Positions 19,694-27,729 of a stretch of 64,000 nucleotides of DNA are shown here, in pieces. Positions within the stretch are counted from its first letter, which is position 1; each line of letters starts with the position of its first letter. The translations under genes were made by a program, and so were the position numbers. The stretch comes from Anaeromyxobacter sp. Fw109-5 (GTDB taxonomy: Bacteria; Myxococcota; Myxococcia; Myxococcales; Anaeromyxobacteraceae): assembly GCF_000017505.1 (NCBI RefSeq), contig NC_009675.1, positions 5,088,501-5,152,500 on the forward strand. Direction: 5' to 3'. The notes beneath the pieces are model-generated. The model worked only from the letters and a program-made list of their open reading frames with translations. It was not told the DNA's origin and searched no databases.

Positions 19694-20065
19694 ATGCCCC
19701 CGCACTGCGTCCTCTGGTTCGACGCGCGCTGCCCCGCGAGCCGCCGCACCCTCGAGCTCCTCCGCGAGCGAGGCGTCGAGCCGAGCCTTCGCCGCTTCCT
19801 GGAGGAGCCGCCCACGGTCGAGGAGCTCGACGCGCTGCTGCGGGTGCTGGGCGCGCCACCTCACGCGCTCGCCCGCGCCGACGCCGACGAGTACCAGGCG
19901 CTGCGGCTCTCGGAGCGGACCGCTCCCGACGCGCTCATCCGAGCGATCGTCCAGCACCCGCGCATCCTCGAGCGCCCCATCGTCGTGTGCGGGGAGCGGG
20001 GCCTCGTGGCGAGGCCGCCGGAGCGGGTCTCGGAGCTGTTCCCGGCGGAAGCCGGCATGGTGTGA
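19694..20065 (+). CDS. ArsC/YffB-family thioredoxin-fold protein
   Basis: This 123-residue protein has the ArsC-like architecture: a beta strand, then Cys13 in FDARCPASRRTLELL (aligned with the catalytic Cys of arsenate reductase), and the RPIVVCGERGLVARPPERV segment equivalent to the RPI motif. Length is near the usual 115-120. Members include glutaredoxin-dependent arsenate reductases and YffB-like proteins of unknown role. The basic patch that binds arsenate is not obvious, so I leave it as a family assignment. No arsenic operon genes lie nearby. It is transcribed divergently from the helicase and ends 152 nt before a hybrid kinase. Confidence 0.8.
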   Translation: MPPHCVLWFDARCPASRRTLELLRERGVEPSLRRFLEEPPTVEELDALLRVLGAPPHALARADADEYQALRLSERTAPDALIRAIVQHPRILERPIVVCGERGLVARPPERVSELFPAEAGMV

Positions 20066-20217
20066 CGCCCAAACCCCGGGGCGGAACGCACCCGGGTATC
20101 CCTACACCTCCGCCGTTGTCGCACCTCCGGTCGCGGATCTCCGCGCCGTTGTTGGGCGATTCCTAGCGGCATCGACCGGCCCCGATTGTACCAGTTCATG
20201 CATCCCCTTTCGGGCCG

Positions 20218-22620
20218 GTGACCGACCCGCTCGCAGGCAACGTCCGGCGTCTACCCGTCGCGCGCGCGACGGACCTGTTCACCGGCAGCCCGGCCGCGCT
20301 GTTCGACGCGCTCTCCGCCGCCTCGCCGGACGGGTTCCTCATCTCGTCCGTCGACGGCCGGCTGCTCGCCGCGAGCGAGCGGCTGTTCGAGCTCTGGGGA
20401 GTGCCCGCCGCCGAGCGCGCCGAGATCCGCGCCCTCGGCCACACCGTCGCCGCCCGCCAGGCGCTACAGCTCGCCTTCGAGCGCCGCGCCGGCTGCGAGC
20501 TCGGGTGCTGCCGCCAGCTGGATACCTCCACCGTCCGCGTGGACGAGCTCTCGCTCGTGGATGGCCGCGTCCTCGAGCGCCACGTGGCGCCCACGATGGG
20601 GCTCGACGGCGCGCCGACCGGCCGGATGGTCGTGTTCCACGACATCACGCGCCGCAAGCGCAACGAGAGCGCCCTGCGTGAGCGGGTCCGGCACGAGGCG
20701 GCGCTCGCGGCGCTCGGCGAGCTCGCGATGAACGCCGAGGACGTCGTGCCGCTGGCGAAGACGGCCTGCGCGACGGCGGCGGAGCTCCTCCGGCTCGACG
20801 CGGTCGCGGTGGTGCGGGCGGATCCGCGCGGCGGCTCGATCCTGGCGGCGGCCGGGCTCGCGGGCGTGGACCGCGAGCGGGCCCTCTCCCCGGCGGACGC
20901 GGCCGGGCGGCCTGGCGGACACCTCGCGACGCTCGGCTTCGTCGCCGCCCTCGAGGTGGCGCTCCCCGGGCGCGAGGACGGACCGCGGCGAATCCTCGGC
21001 GCCTACGCGCGGGCCCCGCGGACGTTCTCCCCGGACGACGAGCGGTTCCTCACGGCGGCGGCGAGCGTGCTCGCGTCCGCGCTGGCGCGCGCCGACGCGG
21101 AGCACGAGCTGCTCTCGCGCGAGCGGCAGCTGCGTGCCGTGTTCGACGGCGCCCGCGACCCGATGCTCATCGTCGCCGGCGGCGGCCTCGTGATGGACGC
21201 GAACGCCGCCGCCGCCACCCTGCTCGGCGACGGGCGGGGCGGGCTGGCGGGGCGGCCCCTCGACGCGCTCGCGCCGCTCGCCTCCGCCGCGGCGGGCGAG
21301 GGCGGGTGGGCGTCCCTCCTCGCCACCGGCGGGGCGCGCGGCGAGGCGGAGCTCGCGCTGCCCGCGCGGCGATGCCAGGTCGAGGTGGCGGTCACCCCGG
21401 GGATCCTCCCGGGCCGGGCCCTCGTGACGCTCCGGGACGTGACGGAGACCCGTCAGCTCCAGGCGCGCCTCGCGCTCGCCGATCGCCTGGCGTCGGTCGG
21501 CACGCTCGCCGCGGGCGTGGCGCACGAGCTGAACACGCCGCTCGCCTACGTGAGCGCCAACCTCGCCTTCGTGTCGGACGGGGTGGAGCGCCTCGGGCGG
21601 CTGCTCGACGGGGCGCCGGAGGCCGGCGCCGAGCTGGCCCGGCAGGTCGCGGACGCGGCGCGCGACGCGCGCGAGGGCGCGGAGCGGATGCGCGTCATCG
21701 TCCGGGATCTGCGCACCTTCTCGCGCGGTCAGGACGACGACGAGGGCCCGGTGGAGCTCGCGTCGGTGCTCGGCTCGTGCCTCAACATGGCCGCCGCCGA
21801 GCTCTGCCGGCGCGCCCGGGTCACCCGCTCGCTCTCGCCGGTGCCGCCCGTCCGCGGCAACGCGGCGCGGCTCGGACAGGTCTTCCTCAACCTGCTCGTC
21901 AACGCGGCCCAGGCGATCCCGGAGGGCGCCCGCGAGCGCCACGAGGTCCGGGTGACCACCCGGACGCTCCCCGACGGCCTCGTCGCCGCGGAGGTGCGCG
22001 ACACCGGCTGCGGCATCCCCGCGGAGCACCTCGCGCGCGTCTTCGACCCGTTCTTCACCACCAAGCCGCCCGGCGTCGGGACCGGCCTCGGGCTCGCCAT
22101 CTGCCACGGCATCGTCACCGCGCTCGGCGGCGCGATCGAGGTGGAGAGCGCCCCCGGCGCCGGGACCACGTTCCGCGTCCTGCTCCCCCCCGCCCCCGCG
22201 GCGGGCGCCGGCGCGCCGACGCCGCCGCCGCGGGCGGCCGCGCGGGCCCGGATCCTCGTGGTGGACGACGAGCCGCTCGTCGCCTCCGTGCTGCAGCGCA
22301 CGCTGCAGCACGACCACGAGGTGGTGGCCGCCTCCTCGGCGCGCGGCGCCCTCGAGCGGCTGGCGCGCGGCGAGCAGTTCGACGCGATCCTCTGCGATCT
22401 CCTCATGCCGGAGATGAGCGGGATGGAGCTCCACCGCACGCTCGTCGCGGCGGGGGATCCCCACTCCGGACGCATGCTGTTCCTCTCCGGCGGCGCGTTC
22501 ACCGCCTCCGCGCGTGCGTTCCTCGAGACGACCGGCGCACGCTGCCTCGAGAAGCCCTTCGAGGTCGCCGCGCTCCGCGGCACCCTCGCCCGCCTCCTCG
22601 CCGGCGACGCCGTCGCCTGA
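20218..22620 (+). CDS. Hybrid sensor histidine kinase (PAS-GAF-PAS-HK-REC)
   Basis: The 800-residue cytoplasmic protein reads in order: a PAS-like domain (ALFDALSAASPDGFLISS, about 27-150), a GAF-like domain (about 165-290), a second PAS (AVFDGARDPMLIVAGGG, about 305-400), the phosphoacceptor segment GTLAAGVAHELNTPLAYVSAN with His near 434, an HATPase_c domain (NLLVNAAQAIPEG, DTGCGIPAEHL, GTGLGLAICHGIV), and a C-terminal receiver domain with Asp near 726 (AILCDLLMPEMSGMEL) and Lys in CLEKPFE. Phosphate probably passes to the fused receiver and on to an unlinked partner. GTG 20218 lacks a Shine-Dalgarno sequence. The signal sensed is unknown. Confidence 0.9.
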   Translation: MTDPLAGNVRRLPVARATDLFTGSPAALFDALSAASPDGFLISSVDGRLLAASERLFELWGVPAAERAEIRALGHTVAARQALQLAFERRAGCELGCCRQLDTSTVRVDELSLVDGRVLERHVAPTMGLDGAPTGRMVVFHDITRRKRNESALRERVRHEAALAALGELAMNAEDVVPLAKTACATAAELLRLDAVAVVRADPRGGSILAAAGLAGVDRERALSPADAAGRPGGHLATLGFVAALEVALPGREDGPRRILGAYARAPRTFSPDDERFLTAAASVLASALARADAEHELLSRERQLRAVFDGARDPMLIVAGGGLVMDANAAAATLLGDGRGGLAGRPLDALAPLASAAAGEGGWASLLATGGARGEAELALPARRCQVEVAVTPGILPGRALVTLRDVTETRQLQARLALADRLASVGTLAAGVAHELNTPLAYVSANLAFVSDGVERLGRLLDGAPEAGAELARQVADAARDAREGAERMRVIVRDLRTFSRGQDDDEGPVELASVLGSCLNMAAAELCRRARVTRSLSPVPPVRGNAARLGQVFLNLLVNAAQAIPEGARERHEVRVTTRTLPDGLVAAEVRDTGCGIPAEHLARVFDPFFTTKPPGVGTGLGLAICHGIVTALGGAIEVESAPGAGTTFRVLLPPAPAAGAGAPTPPPRAAARARILVVDDEPLVASVLQRTLQHDHEVVAASSARGALERLARGEQFDAILCDLLMPEMSGMELHRTLVAAGDPHSGRMLFLSGGAFTASARAFLETTGARCLEKPFEVAALRGTLARLLAGDAVA

Positions 22621-22634
22621 ACGGAGCGGCCAAG

Positions 22635-22707
22635 GGCTTCAGGCTCCCGGCTTCGGGAACGGCGCCGGCGAGCCTCTCTCGTAGCCCGTAGCCCTGAAGC
22701 CTTCTCT
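22635..22707 (-). repeat. Intergenic palindromic repeat, copy A
   Basis: This copy lies between convergent stops at 22620 and 22708. Its ends GGCTTCAGGCT and AGCCCTGAAGCC are near-inverted. Read on the minus strand it runs GAGAGAAGGCTTCAGGGC, GGGCTACG, GAGGCTCGCC and CCCGAAGCC. Similar blocks recur at 42.9, 55.4 and 58.7 kb. Confidence 0.6.
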
Positions 22708-23526
22708 CTAGAACGCCACGCGCAGGCCGATCGGCAGCGGCACGAACGTCACCCGCTCCGCGTCGGCGTCGCCGGCCCCGCTCCTCTCCCGCGGGTGGAG
22801 GAGCCTCGGCGCGGCCACGCCGACCGCGGTGCCGATCACCGCGCCGGTGAGGACGTCGGTCAGGTAGTGCCGATCCGCCGCCACGCGAAAGTAGGCGACC
22901 CCCGACGCGAGCGCCATGCCGACGCCCCAGATCCAGGGCGCGCTCCGGTAGCCGCGCAGGCTCGCCACGGTGCCCGCCGCCGCCGCGAACGAGAAGGCCG
23001 TCGAGGTGTGGCCGGAGTAGAACGAGAGCTGGTCGTCCGGATCCGCCGGCCGGTCGGGCTCCGCGTAGTTCCCGAAGTGCACGAACGGCCGCTCCCGCGC
23101 CACCGCGAACTTCACGAGCTGGTTCACGTCCGCCGCGATCGCCACCGCCTCGATCACGAAGAGCGCGTCGAGGAGCGCGTCGTCCCGGGTGTCCGCGGCG
23201 GCGGCGAGGGGGACGAGCGCGGCCGCCGGGGCGACGGCGAACGCGAGGAGGTCCGAGGTCACGCGGGCCGGGACGGTGTTGGACCAGACGAGCCGGGTGC
23301 GCGCGTCGCGATCGAGCCCGGGGGGATCGCACCAGCGGCACCCCTCCGGCGCGAGGTACGGCTTCGCCAGCTCGGAGCCGATCCAGAGCGCGCCCGCGCC
23401 GATGGTGAGCGGGAGATCGACGGCGCGATCGTAGCGCAGCGCGTGGTGCGGCCCGGCGGCGGCGGGGAGCGGCGCGGCTGCGACGGAGGCGGCGAGCGCG
23501 AGGGCGGCGGCGCGGGCGGCGAGCAT
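22708..23526 (-). CDS. PAP2-family membrane phosphatase
   Basis: The 272-residue product carries a signal sequence (LALAASVAAAPLPAAA) and several hydrophobic helices. The three PAP2 catalytic motifs are present: KFAVARERP near residue 137 (KX6RP), SFYSGHTS near 172 (PSGH-like), and RVAADRHYLTDVLTG near 215 (SRX5HX3D-like, with Arg, His and Asp kept). Such enzymes remove phosphate from lipids such as phosphatidate or undecaprenyl diphosphate at the outer face of a membrane. The substrate is not decided by sequence. The divergent Smr gene starts 29 nt away. TAGCGT lies 6 nt before the ATG, with no ribosome site. Confidence 0.88.
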   Translation of the reverse strand: MLAARAAALALAASVAAAPLPAAAGPHHALRYDRAVDLPLTIGAGALWIGSELAKPYLAPEGCRWCDPPGLDRDARTRLVWSNTVPARVTSDLLAFAVAPAAALVPLAAAADTRDDALLDALFVIEAVAIAADVNQLVKFAVARERPFVHFGNYAEPDRPADPDDQLSFYSGHTSTAFSFAAAAGTVASLRGYRSAPWIWGVGMALASGVAYFRVAADRHYLTDVLTGAVIGTAVGVAAPRLLHPRERSGAGDADAERVTFVPLPIGLRVAF

Positions 23527-23532
23527 GCGCGG

Positions 23533-23542
23533 ACGCTATCAT
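23533..23542. promoter_or_regulatory. Divergent -10 elements between PAP2 and Smr genes
   Basis: Minus-strand TAGCGT (23538-23533) ends 6 nt before the PAP2 ATG. Plus-strand TATCAT (23537-23542) ends 13 nt before the Smr ATG. The gap between the two genes is only 29 nt. Confidence 0.4.
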
Positions 23543-23555
23543 CCCGGGCGCGCCC

Positions 23556-23873
23556 ATGCCGCTCCCCCCTGACGCTGGCGGACCCCCCGGCGATCCGCCC
23601 TTCGAGGACCCCGTACCGCTCCCGATGGACGGGACGCTCGACCTGCACGCCTTCCGGCCGTCGGAGGTGGGGGACCTCGTGCCCGAGTGGCTCGCGGCGT
23701 GCCGCGCGACGGGCCTGCGCGAGCTGCGCATCGTCCACGGCAAGGGGACCGGCGCGCTGCGCCGCTCGGTGGAGGCGATCCTCGCGCGCCACCCCGACGT
23801 CGCGGCCTTCCGTCCGGCCGGCGAGGACGCCGGAGGGTGGGGCGCGACGCTGGTGTCGCTCAAGGCGGACTGA
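23556..23873 (+). CDS. Small Smr-domain protein
   Basis: This 105-residue protein is almost entirely one Smr domain, the nuclease-like module found at the C terminus of MutS2. It shows LDLHAFRP at about 29-36 and RIVHGKGTGALRRSV at about 58-72, the two signature segments with the conserved His and GxG. Stand-alone Smr proteins can cleave nucleic acids, including mRNA on collided ribosomes in some bacteria. The role here is inferred only from the domain. The first 25 residues are Pro-rich and probably disordered. Its stop overlaps the convergent AlaX gene by 14 nt. Confidence 0.9.
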   Translation: MPLPPDAGGPPGDPPFEDPVPLPMDGTLDLHAFRPSEVGDLVPEWLAACRATGLRELRIVHGKGTGALRRSVEAILARHPDVAAFRPAGEDAGGWGATLVSLKAD

Positions 23874-25065
23874 GCGTCGCCTCGGCGTCGACCAGCGCCG
23901 CCTCGAGCCGCGCCGCCTCCGGCCCGCTGCCCTGCGCCAGGTCGGGCGCCCCTCCGCCCTTGCCGGAGAGTGCCGCGGCGGCGACCCGCACCAGCTCGCC
24001 GAGGTGCGGGCCGCTCCCCTTCGGGCGCGCGAAGGCGAGGTGCGCCCGCCCGTCCTCCACCGCCCCGAGGAGCGCGACCCGACCGCGCGCCGCGAGCGCG
24101 GCGGCGACCGCCTTCACGAACGCGGGGGCGCCCGCCGCGGGCGGAACGATCACCGCCCGGACGGTCCCGCCCGATGCGGCCGCGAGCCGGTCGGCCTCGG
24201 TCGCCGCCAGCGCGAGCGCGAGCCGCTCCACGTCCTTGCGCCTCGCGGCGCCGTCCTCCGCCGCCCGCGCCGCCGCCGCCGGCACCTCCGCCGGCGCGCA
24301 GCGCAGCGCCCGCGCAGCCTCTCCGAGGCGGGCCCGTGCCTGCGCGAGCGCCGCCACCGCGCGCGCGCCGCAGACGAACTCCACGCGCGACCCCGCGCCC
24401 CACTTCTGGACGCCCAGCACGGCGATGGCGCCGACCTCGCCGGTGCGTCGCGGGTGCGTGCCGCCGCAGGGAGACGCGTCGACGATCCCCCCCGGCGTCC
24501 CCGCCTCGCCCACCACCACCACCCGCGCGCCCTTCGTGGGCGCCTTGCGGAGGGGGAGCGCGTCCAGGTCCGCGGGCGAGAGCTCGCGCGCCTCGACCGG
24601 CAGGTCGGCGAACACGAGCGCGTTCGCTGCCGCCTCGACCGCGCGCAGGGCGCCCTCGTCGAGCGACGCCGCCGGGGCGTCGAGGTCGATGGTGCAGGTC
24701 GCCTCGCCCAGGTGGAACGAGAGCGTGCGCGCCCCGCGGGCGCCCTCGAACGCGGCGGAGAGGAGGTGCTGGCCGTGGTGCTGCTGGACGTGATCCCGGC
24801 GGCGCTGCCCGTCCACCCTGCCGGCGACCTTCCCGGCGGGCGCCGGCCCGGCGAGCACGTGCAGGATCTCTCCGCCCAGCTCTCGCACGTCCACGACGGG
24901 CACGCCGCCGAGGCTGCCCCGGTCCGCGGGCTGCCCGCCACCCTCGGGGTAGAAGGCCGTCCGGTCGAGCAGGACGGCGGCCCGCCCGTCGACCTCGCGG
25001 GCGGCGGTCACGATCGCCTCGAAGTCGAGCAGGCGGCTGTCGGAGAGGTAGAGGCGGTCGGTCAC
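23860..25065 (-). CDS. Trans-acting alanyl-tRNA editing protein, AlaX type with DHHA1-like tail
   Basis: The 401-residue product is a free-standing version of the AlaRS editing domain, which removes serine or glycine wrongly attached to tRNA-Ala. It starts TDRLYLSDSRLLDFEAIV after GTG 25065 and has FYPEGGGQPADRG, the zinc/catalytic pair HHGQH (near 92) and SPCGGTH (near 198). Its C-terminal third resembles DHHA1 (GRVALLGA, then ELVRVAAAALSGKGGGAPDLAQGSG). It lacks the AlaRS aminoacylation core, so it acts only in trans. There is no Shine-Dalgarno sequence; TAGACT lies 7 nt upstream. The neighbouring hpf-like and Smr genes also relate to ribosomes. Confidence 0.88.
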   Translation of the reverse strand: MTDRLYLSDSRLLDFEAIVTAAREVDGRAAVLLDRTAFYPEGGGQPADRGSLGGVPVVDVRELGGEILHVLAGPAPAGKVAGRVDGQRRRDHVQQHHGQHLLSAAFEGARGARTLSFHLGEATCTIDLDAPAASLDEGALRAVEAAANALVFADLPVEARELSPADLDALPLRKAPTKGARVVVVGEAGTPGGIVDASPCGGTHPRRTGEVGAIAVLGVQKWGAGSRVEFVCGARAVAALAQARARLGEAARALRCAPAEVPAAAARAAEDGAARRKDVERLALALAATEADRLAAASGGTVRAVIVPPAAGAPAFVKAVAAALAARGRVALLGAVEDGRAHLAFARPKGSGPHLGELVRVAAAALSGKGGGAPDLAQGSGPEAARLEAALVDAEATLSPP

Positions 25066-25072
25066 CCCGGCG

Positions 25073-25078
25073 AGTCTA
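25073..25078 (-). promoter_or_regulatory. Candidate -10 element (TAGACT) of AlaX gene
   Basis: TAGACT on the minus strand ends 7 nt before the GTG start, so the transcript would be leaderless. No ribosome site is present. Confidence 0.4.
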
Positions 25079-25126
25079 ACCGCCGGTGGGGCCCCGCGGG
25101 GCCAGGACGGTGGCCATGGTATCGGC

Positions 25127-25531
25127 ATGAAGCTCTCCATCCACGCGAACCACCTGTCCCTCCCGAACGACGTCATGCGGTTCATCGAGAAGCACGTCAC
25201 GCGTCCGCTCGCCCGCGTGTACGACGACTCGGCCGCCGAGCTGGCCGTGCACTTCGACGACTCGCGGCGGAAGAAGGGCGGCGTCGATCAGGCGTGCCGG
25301 CTGTCGTTCCGGATGCCCGGCGCCCGCACCGTCCACGTCGAGAGCGTGGAGGACGACCTCTACAAGGCGCTCCTCGACGCCTCGGAGCGGCTGAAGCGGC
25401 ACGTGCGCAAGCAGGTCGACAAGATGCGCGCCAGCTCGCGCAAGCCCATGCACCGTCCGCTCGGGCGCAGCTGGCGCGAGCGATCCACGCGTCGCGGGGT
25501 GACGCCCGAGGGAGATCCGGCGTCGCTGTGA
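25127..25531 (+). CDS. Ribosome hibernation promoting factor-like protein (HPF/RaiA family)
   Basis: The 134-residue protein matches the S30AE/HPF fold: MKLSIHANHLSLPNDVMRFIEKHV at the N terminus, a beta strand region AAELAVHFDDSRRKKGG, then RTVHVESVEDDLYKALLDASERLKRHVRKQVDK, whose basic helix contacts the 30S decoding channel. These proteins inactivate or dimerise ribosomes in stationary phase. A basic tail (RKPMHRPLGRSWRERS) extends beyond the core, but the second domain of long HPF is missing. A large hairpin element begins 8 nt after its stop. Confidence 0.85.
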   Translation: MKLSIHANHLSLPNDVMRFIEKHVTRPLARVYDDSAAELAVHFDDSRRKKGGVDQACRLSFRMPGARTVHVESVEDDLYKALLDASERLKRHVRKQVDKMRASSRKPMHRPLGRSWRERSTRRGVTPEGDPASL

Positions 25532-25538
25532 AGCGGGC

Positions 25539-25602
25539 GGCCAAACCATGGTCCATGATTCGCGATCACCTTCGGTGTCGCGAATCACGCCATGGTTTGG
25601 CC
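25539..25602. repeat. Long perfect hairpin element after the HPF-like gene
   Basis: A 13-bp outer stem (GGCCAAACCATGG with CCATGGTTTGGCC), a small internal loop, a 10-bp inner stem (TGATTCGCGA with TCGCGAATCA) and a 4-bp tip (CACC-TTC-GGTG) fold 64 nt almost completely. It is less GC-rich than its surroundings. It could be a bidirectional terminator or a small mobile repeat. Confidence 0.7.
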
Positions 25603-25637
25603 ATGTTCTGACGGGGCTGCGCCCCCGCCCCGCCGAC

Positions 25638-25656
25638 CCTGAGCCTGTCGAAGGGG
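25638..25656. repeat. CCTGAGCCTGTCGAAGG-type palindromic repeat
   Basis: CCCTGAGCCTGTCGAAGGGG forms an imperfect hairpin. A close relative lies at 60631-60663. The surrounding gap (25603-25803) contains further GC-rich inverted repeats but no gene. Confidence 0.55.
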
Positions 25657-25803
25657 CGTCGGGGCCCCACCCCTGCTACGCGGGGCCCGGGCTCGCTTCG
25701 CCCCTCGCATGGCTCGGGGCTCGCGCGCCGTCCCGCGGGCGCGGCTTCGCCGCGCTGTTTCTCCGAATCGCGCGCCGTGGTCTAGGGCGCCCCGCCGGCG
25801 GTC

Positions 25804-27729
25804 TCACGCGCTCGCCTTCGCCGGCCCGAGCAGCCGCCGGACGTGGCCGAGCAGGATCTCGCTCGTGAACGGCTTCTGGATGAGCTCGACGTCGCCGTCG
25901 CGCAGCCGGTCCTCGACGAGGGCGTCCTCGGTGTGGCCGGTCATGAAGAGCACCTTCATGGCCGGCTGCTCCCCCTGGAGCGCGTGCGCCAGCTCCGCGC
26001 CGGTCATGCGCGGCATGACGAGGTCGGCGAGGAGGAGATCCACCCGGCCTCCCCGCTCGCGCGCCGCCTGCAGGGCCTCCGCCCCGTTGCGCCCGGCGAC
26101 GACCTCGTAGCCGCTCCCGGCCAGCACGCGGCCGAGCAGGACCCGCAGCGCGTCCTCGTCCTCCGCGAGCACGACCACCTCGCCGAGGCCGCGCGGCGCG
26201 GCCGCCGCGACGGGGACGTGCGCCCGGCCGCCCTGCTCGGCGCCCACCGGGAGGAACGCCGTGAACGTGGCGCCCTGGCCCGGCTCCGAGTCGACCCGGA
26301 TGGCCCCGCCCGCCTGGCGCACGATGCCGTAGACGGTGGCCAGCCCGAGGCCGGTGCCGGTCTCCTTGGTGGTGAAGAAGGGGTCGAAGATGCGGGAGCG
26401 GACCTCCTCCGTCATGCCGCAGCCGCCGTCCCTCACGGCCAGCGACACGTAGCGGCCCGCGGGGATGGGGAGGTCGCGCGGCGGCTCCGAGAGCTCGACG
26501 TTGGCGGTCTCGATCGCGAGCGGGCCTCCGTCGGGCATGGCGTCGCGCGCGTTCACCGCCAGGTTGAGCAGCACCTGCGCGAGCTGGTCCGCGTCGGCGA
26601 GCACCGGCCAGAGGCCGTCCTGCAGCCGCGTCGTGAGCTCGATGCGCTCGCCGATGGCGCGGGCGAGGAGCTTGCCGAGGTCCTGCACCACCTTGTTGAG
26701 CGAGAGGACCTCCGGGCGCAGCAGCTTCTTGCGCGAGAGGGTGAGGAGCTGGCGCGTCACCCCCGCCGCCCGGTGCGCCGCCTCGACGATGCCCTCCGCG
26801 CTCTCGCGCGACCGCGCGTCGCCCGCCGGCAGATCGCGCATGAGCAGCTCGGAGTAGCCCAGGATCACCGCGAGGACGTTGGAGAAGTCGTGCGCGACGC
26901 CGCCCGCGAGCCGCCCGACCGCCTCCATCTTCTGCGCCTGGCGGAGGTTCTGCTCGAGCGCGCGCCGCGCCTCCTCGGCGCGCTCGCGCTCGGAGACGTC
27001 GCGGATGGAGAGCACGCGCAGCGAGCGATCCTGGAGCCGCAGCTCGCCGGCGGTGAGCTCCACCGGCAGCTCCGAGCCGTCCGGCCGGCGATGGCGCGCC
27101 GGGAGCGAGCGGGCGCCGGGCGCGGGGAGGGTGGCCACCTCGCCGTCCTTCCCGGGCGGCTGCAGCTCGCCGTAGCACCGCTCCCGCAGCCGCTCGCGCG
27201 GCTCGCCGTAGAGCCGCTCCGCGGCGGGGTTCGCGTCGCCGATGCGGCCGGAGTCCACGTCCACCAGCAGGATCGGGTCGGACGAGGTCTCGAAGACGCC
27301 GCGGTGCAGGGACTCGCTCTCCATGAGGCGCGCGACGAGATCGCGCTGCTCGCGCCGCATGCGGCCCTTGTCGATCGCGTTCTGCACCTTGAGGTTCAGC
27401 GCGTCGTAGTCCGAGACCGGCTTCGTCACGTAGTCGTAGGCGCCGATCTGGACCGCGGCGATGGCGGAGTCGATCGAGGCGTAGCCGGTGACGAGGATCA
27501 CCTCCGCGTCTGGCTTCACGGCCTTGAGCCCGCGCGCGACGTCCAGGCCCGAGCCGTCGCCCAGGTTCTTGTCGATGATGGCGACGTCGATCTCGCGGGC
27601 CTCGGCGGCGATGGCGAGCGCCTCGCGGACGGAGCCGGCGAGCAGGAGCCTGCGCCCGTCGCCTTCGAGGAAGCGGCGGAAGACGTCGAGGATGACGGGC
27701 TCGTCATCGACGATGAGGATCGTCGCCAT
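25804..27729 (-). CDS. Hybrid kinase REC-PAS-HK-REC, last gene of five-gene operon
   Basis: The 641-residue product has a receiver domain first (ILIVDDEPVILDVF, Asp near 52 in VAIIDKNLGDGSG, Lys in YVTKPVS). A PAS domain follows (VFETSSDPILLVDVDSG, about 155-260), then the phosphoacceptor helix RLAGGVAHDFSNVLAVILGYSE with His near 277. Next are the HATPase_c boxes (NLAVNARDAMPDGG, DGGCGMTEEV, GTGLGLATVYGIV) and a second receiver with Asp near 567 (LLLADLVMPRMTGAE). Two receivers bracketing one kinase suggest that it accepts phosphate from the upstream kinases and relays it. ATG 27729 lies 26 nt inside the end of the upstream gene, a sign of coupling. Confidence 0.9.
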   Translation of the reverse strand: MATILIVDDEPVILDVFRRFLEGDGRRLLLAGSVREALAIAAEAREIDVAIIDKNLGDGSGLDVARGLKAVKPDAEVILVTGYASIDSAIAAVQIGAYDYVTKPVSDYDALNLKVQNAIDKGRMRREQRDLVARLMESESLHRGVFETSSDPILLVDVDSGRIGDANPAAERLYGEPRERLRERCYGELQPPGKDGEVATLPAPGARSLPARHRRPDGSELPVELTAGELRLQDRSLRVLSIRDVSERERAEEARRALEQNLRQAQKMEAVGRLAGGVAHDFSNVLAVILGYSELLMRDLPAGDARSRESAEGIVEAAHRAAGVTRQLLTLSRKKLLRPEVLSLNKVVQDLGKLLARAIGERIELTTRLQDGLWPVLADADQLAQVLLNLAVNARDAMPDGGPLAIETANVELSEPPRDLPIPAGRYVSLAVRDGGCGMTEEVRSRIFDPFFTTKETGTGLGLATVYGIVRQAGGAIRVDSEPGQGATFTAFLPVGAEQGGRAHVPVAAAAPRGLGEVVVLAEDEDALRVLLGRVLAGSGYEVVAGRNGAEALQAARERGGRVDLLLADLVMPRMTGAELAHALQGEQPAMKVLFMTGHTEDALVEDRLRDGDVELIQKPFTSEILLGHVRRLLGPAKASA

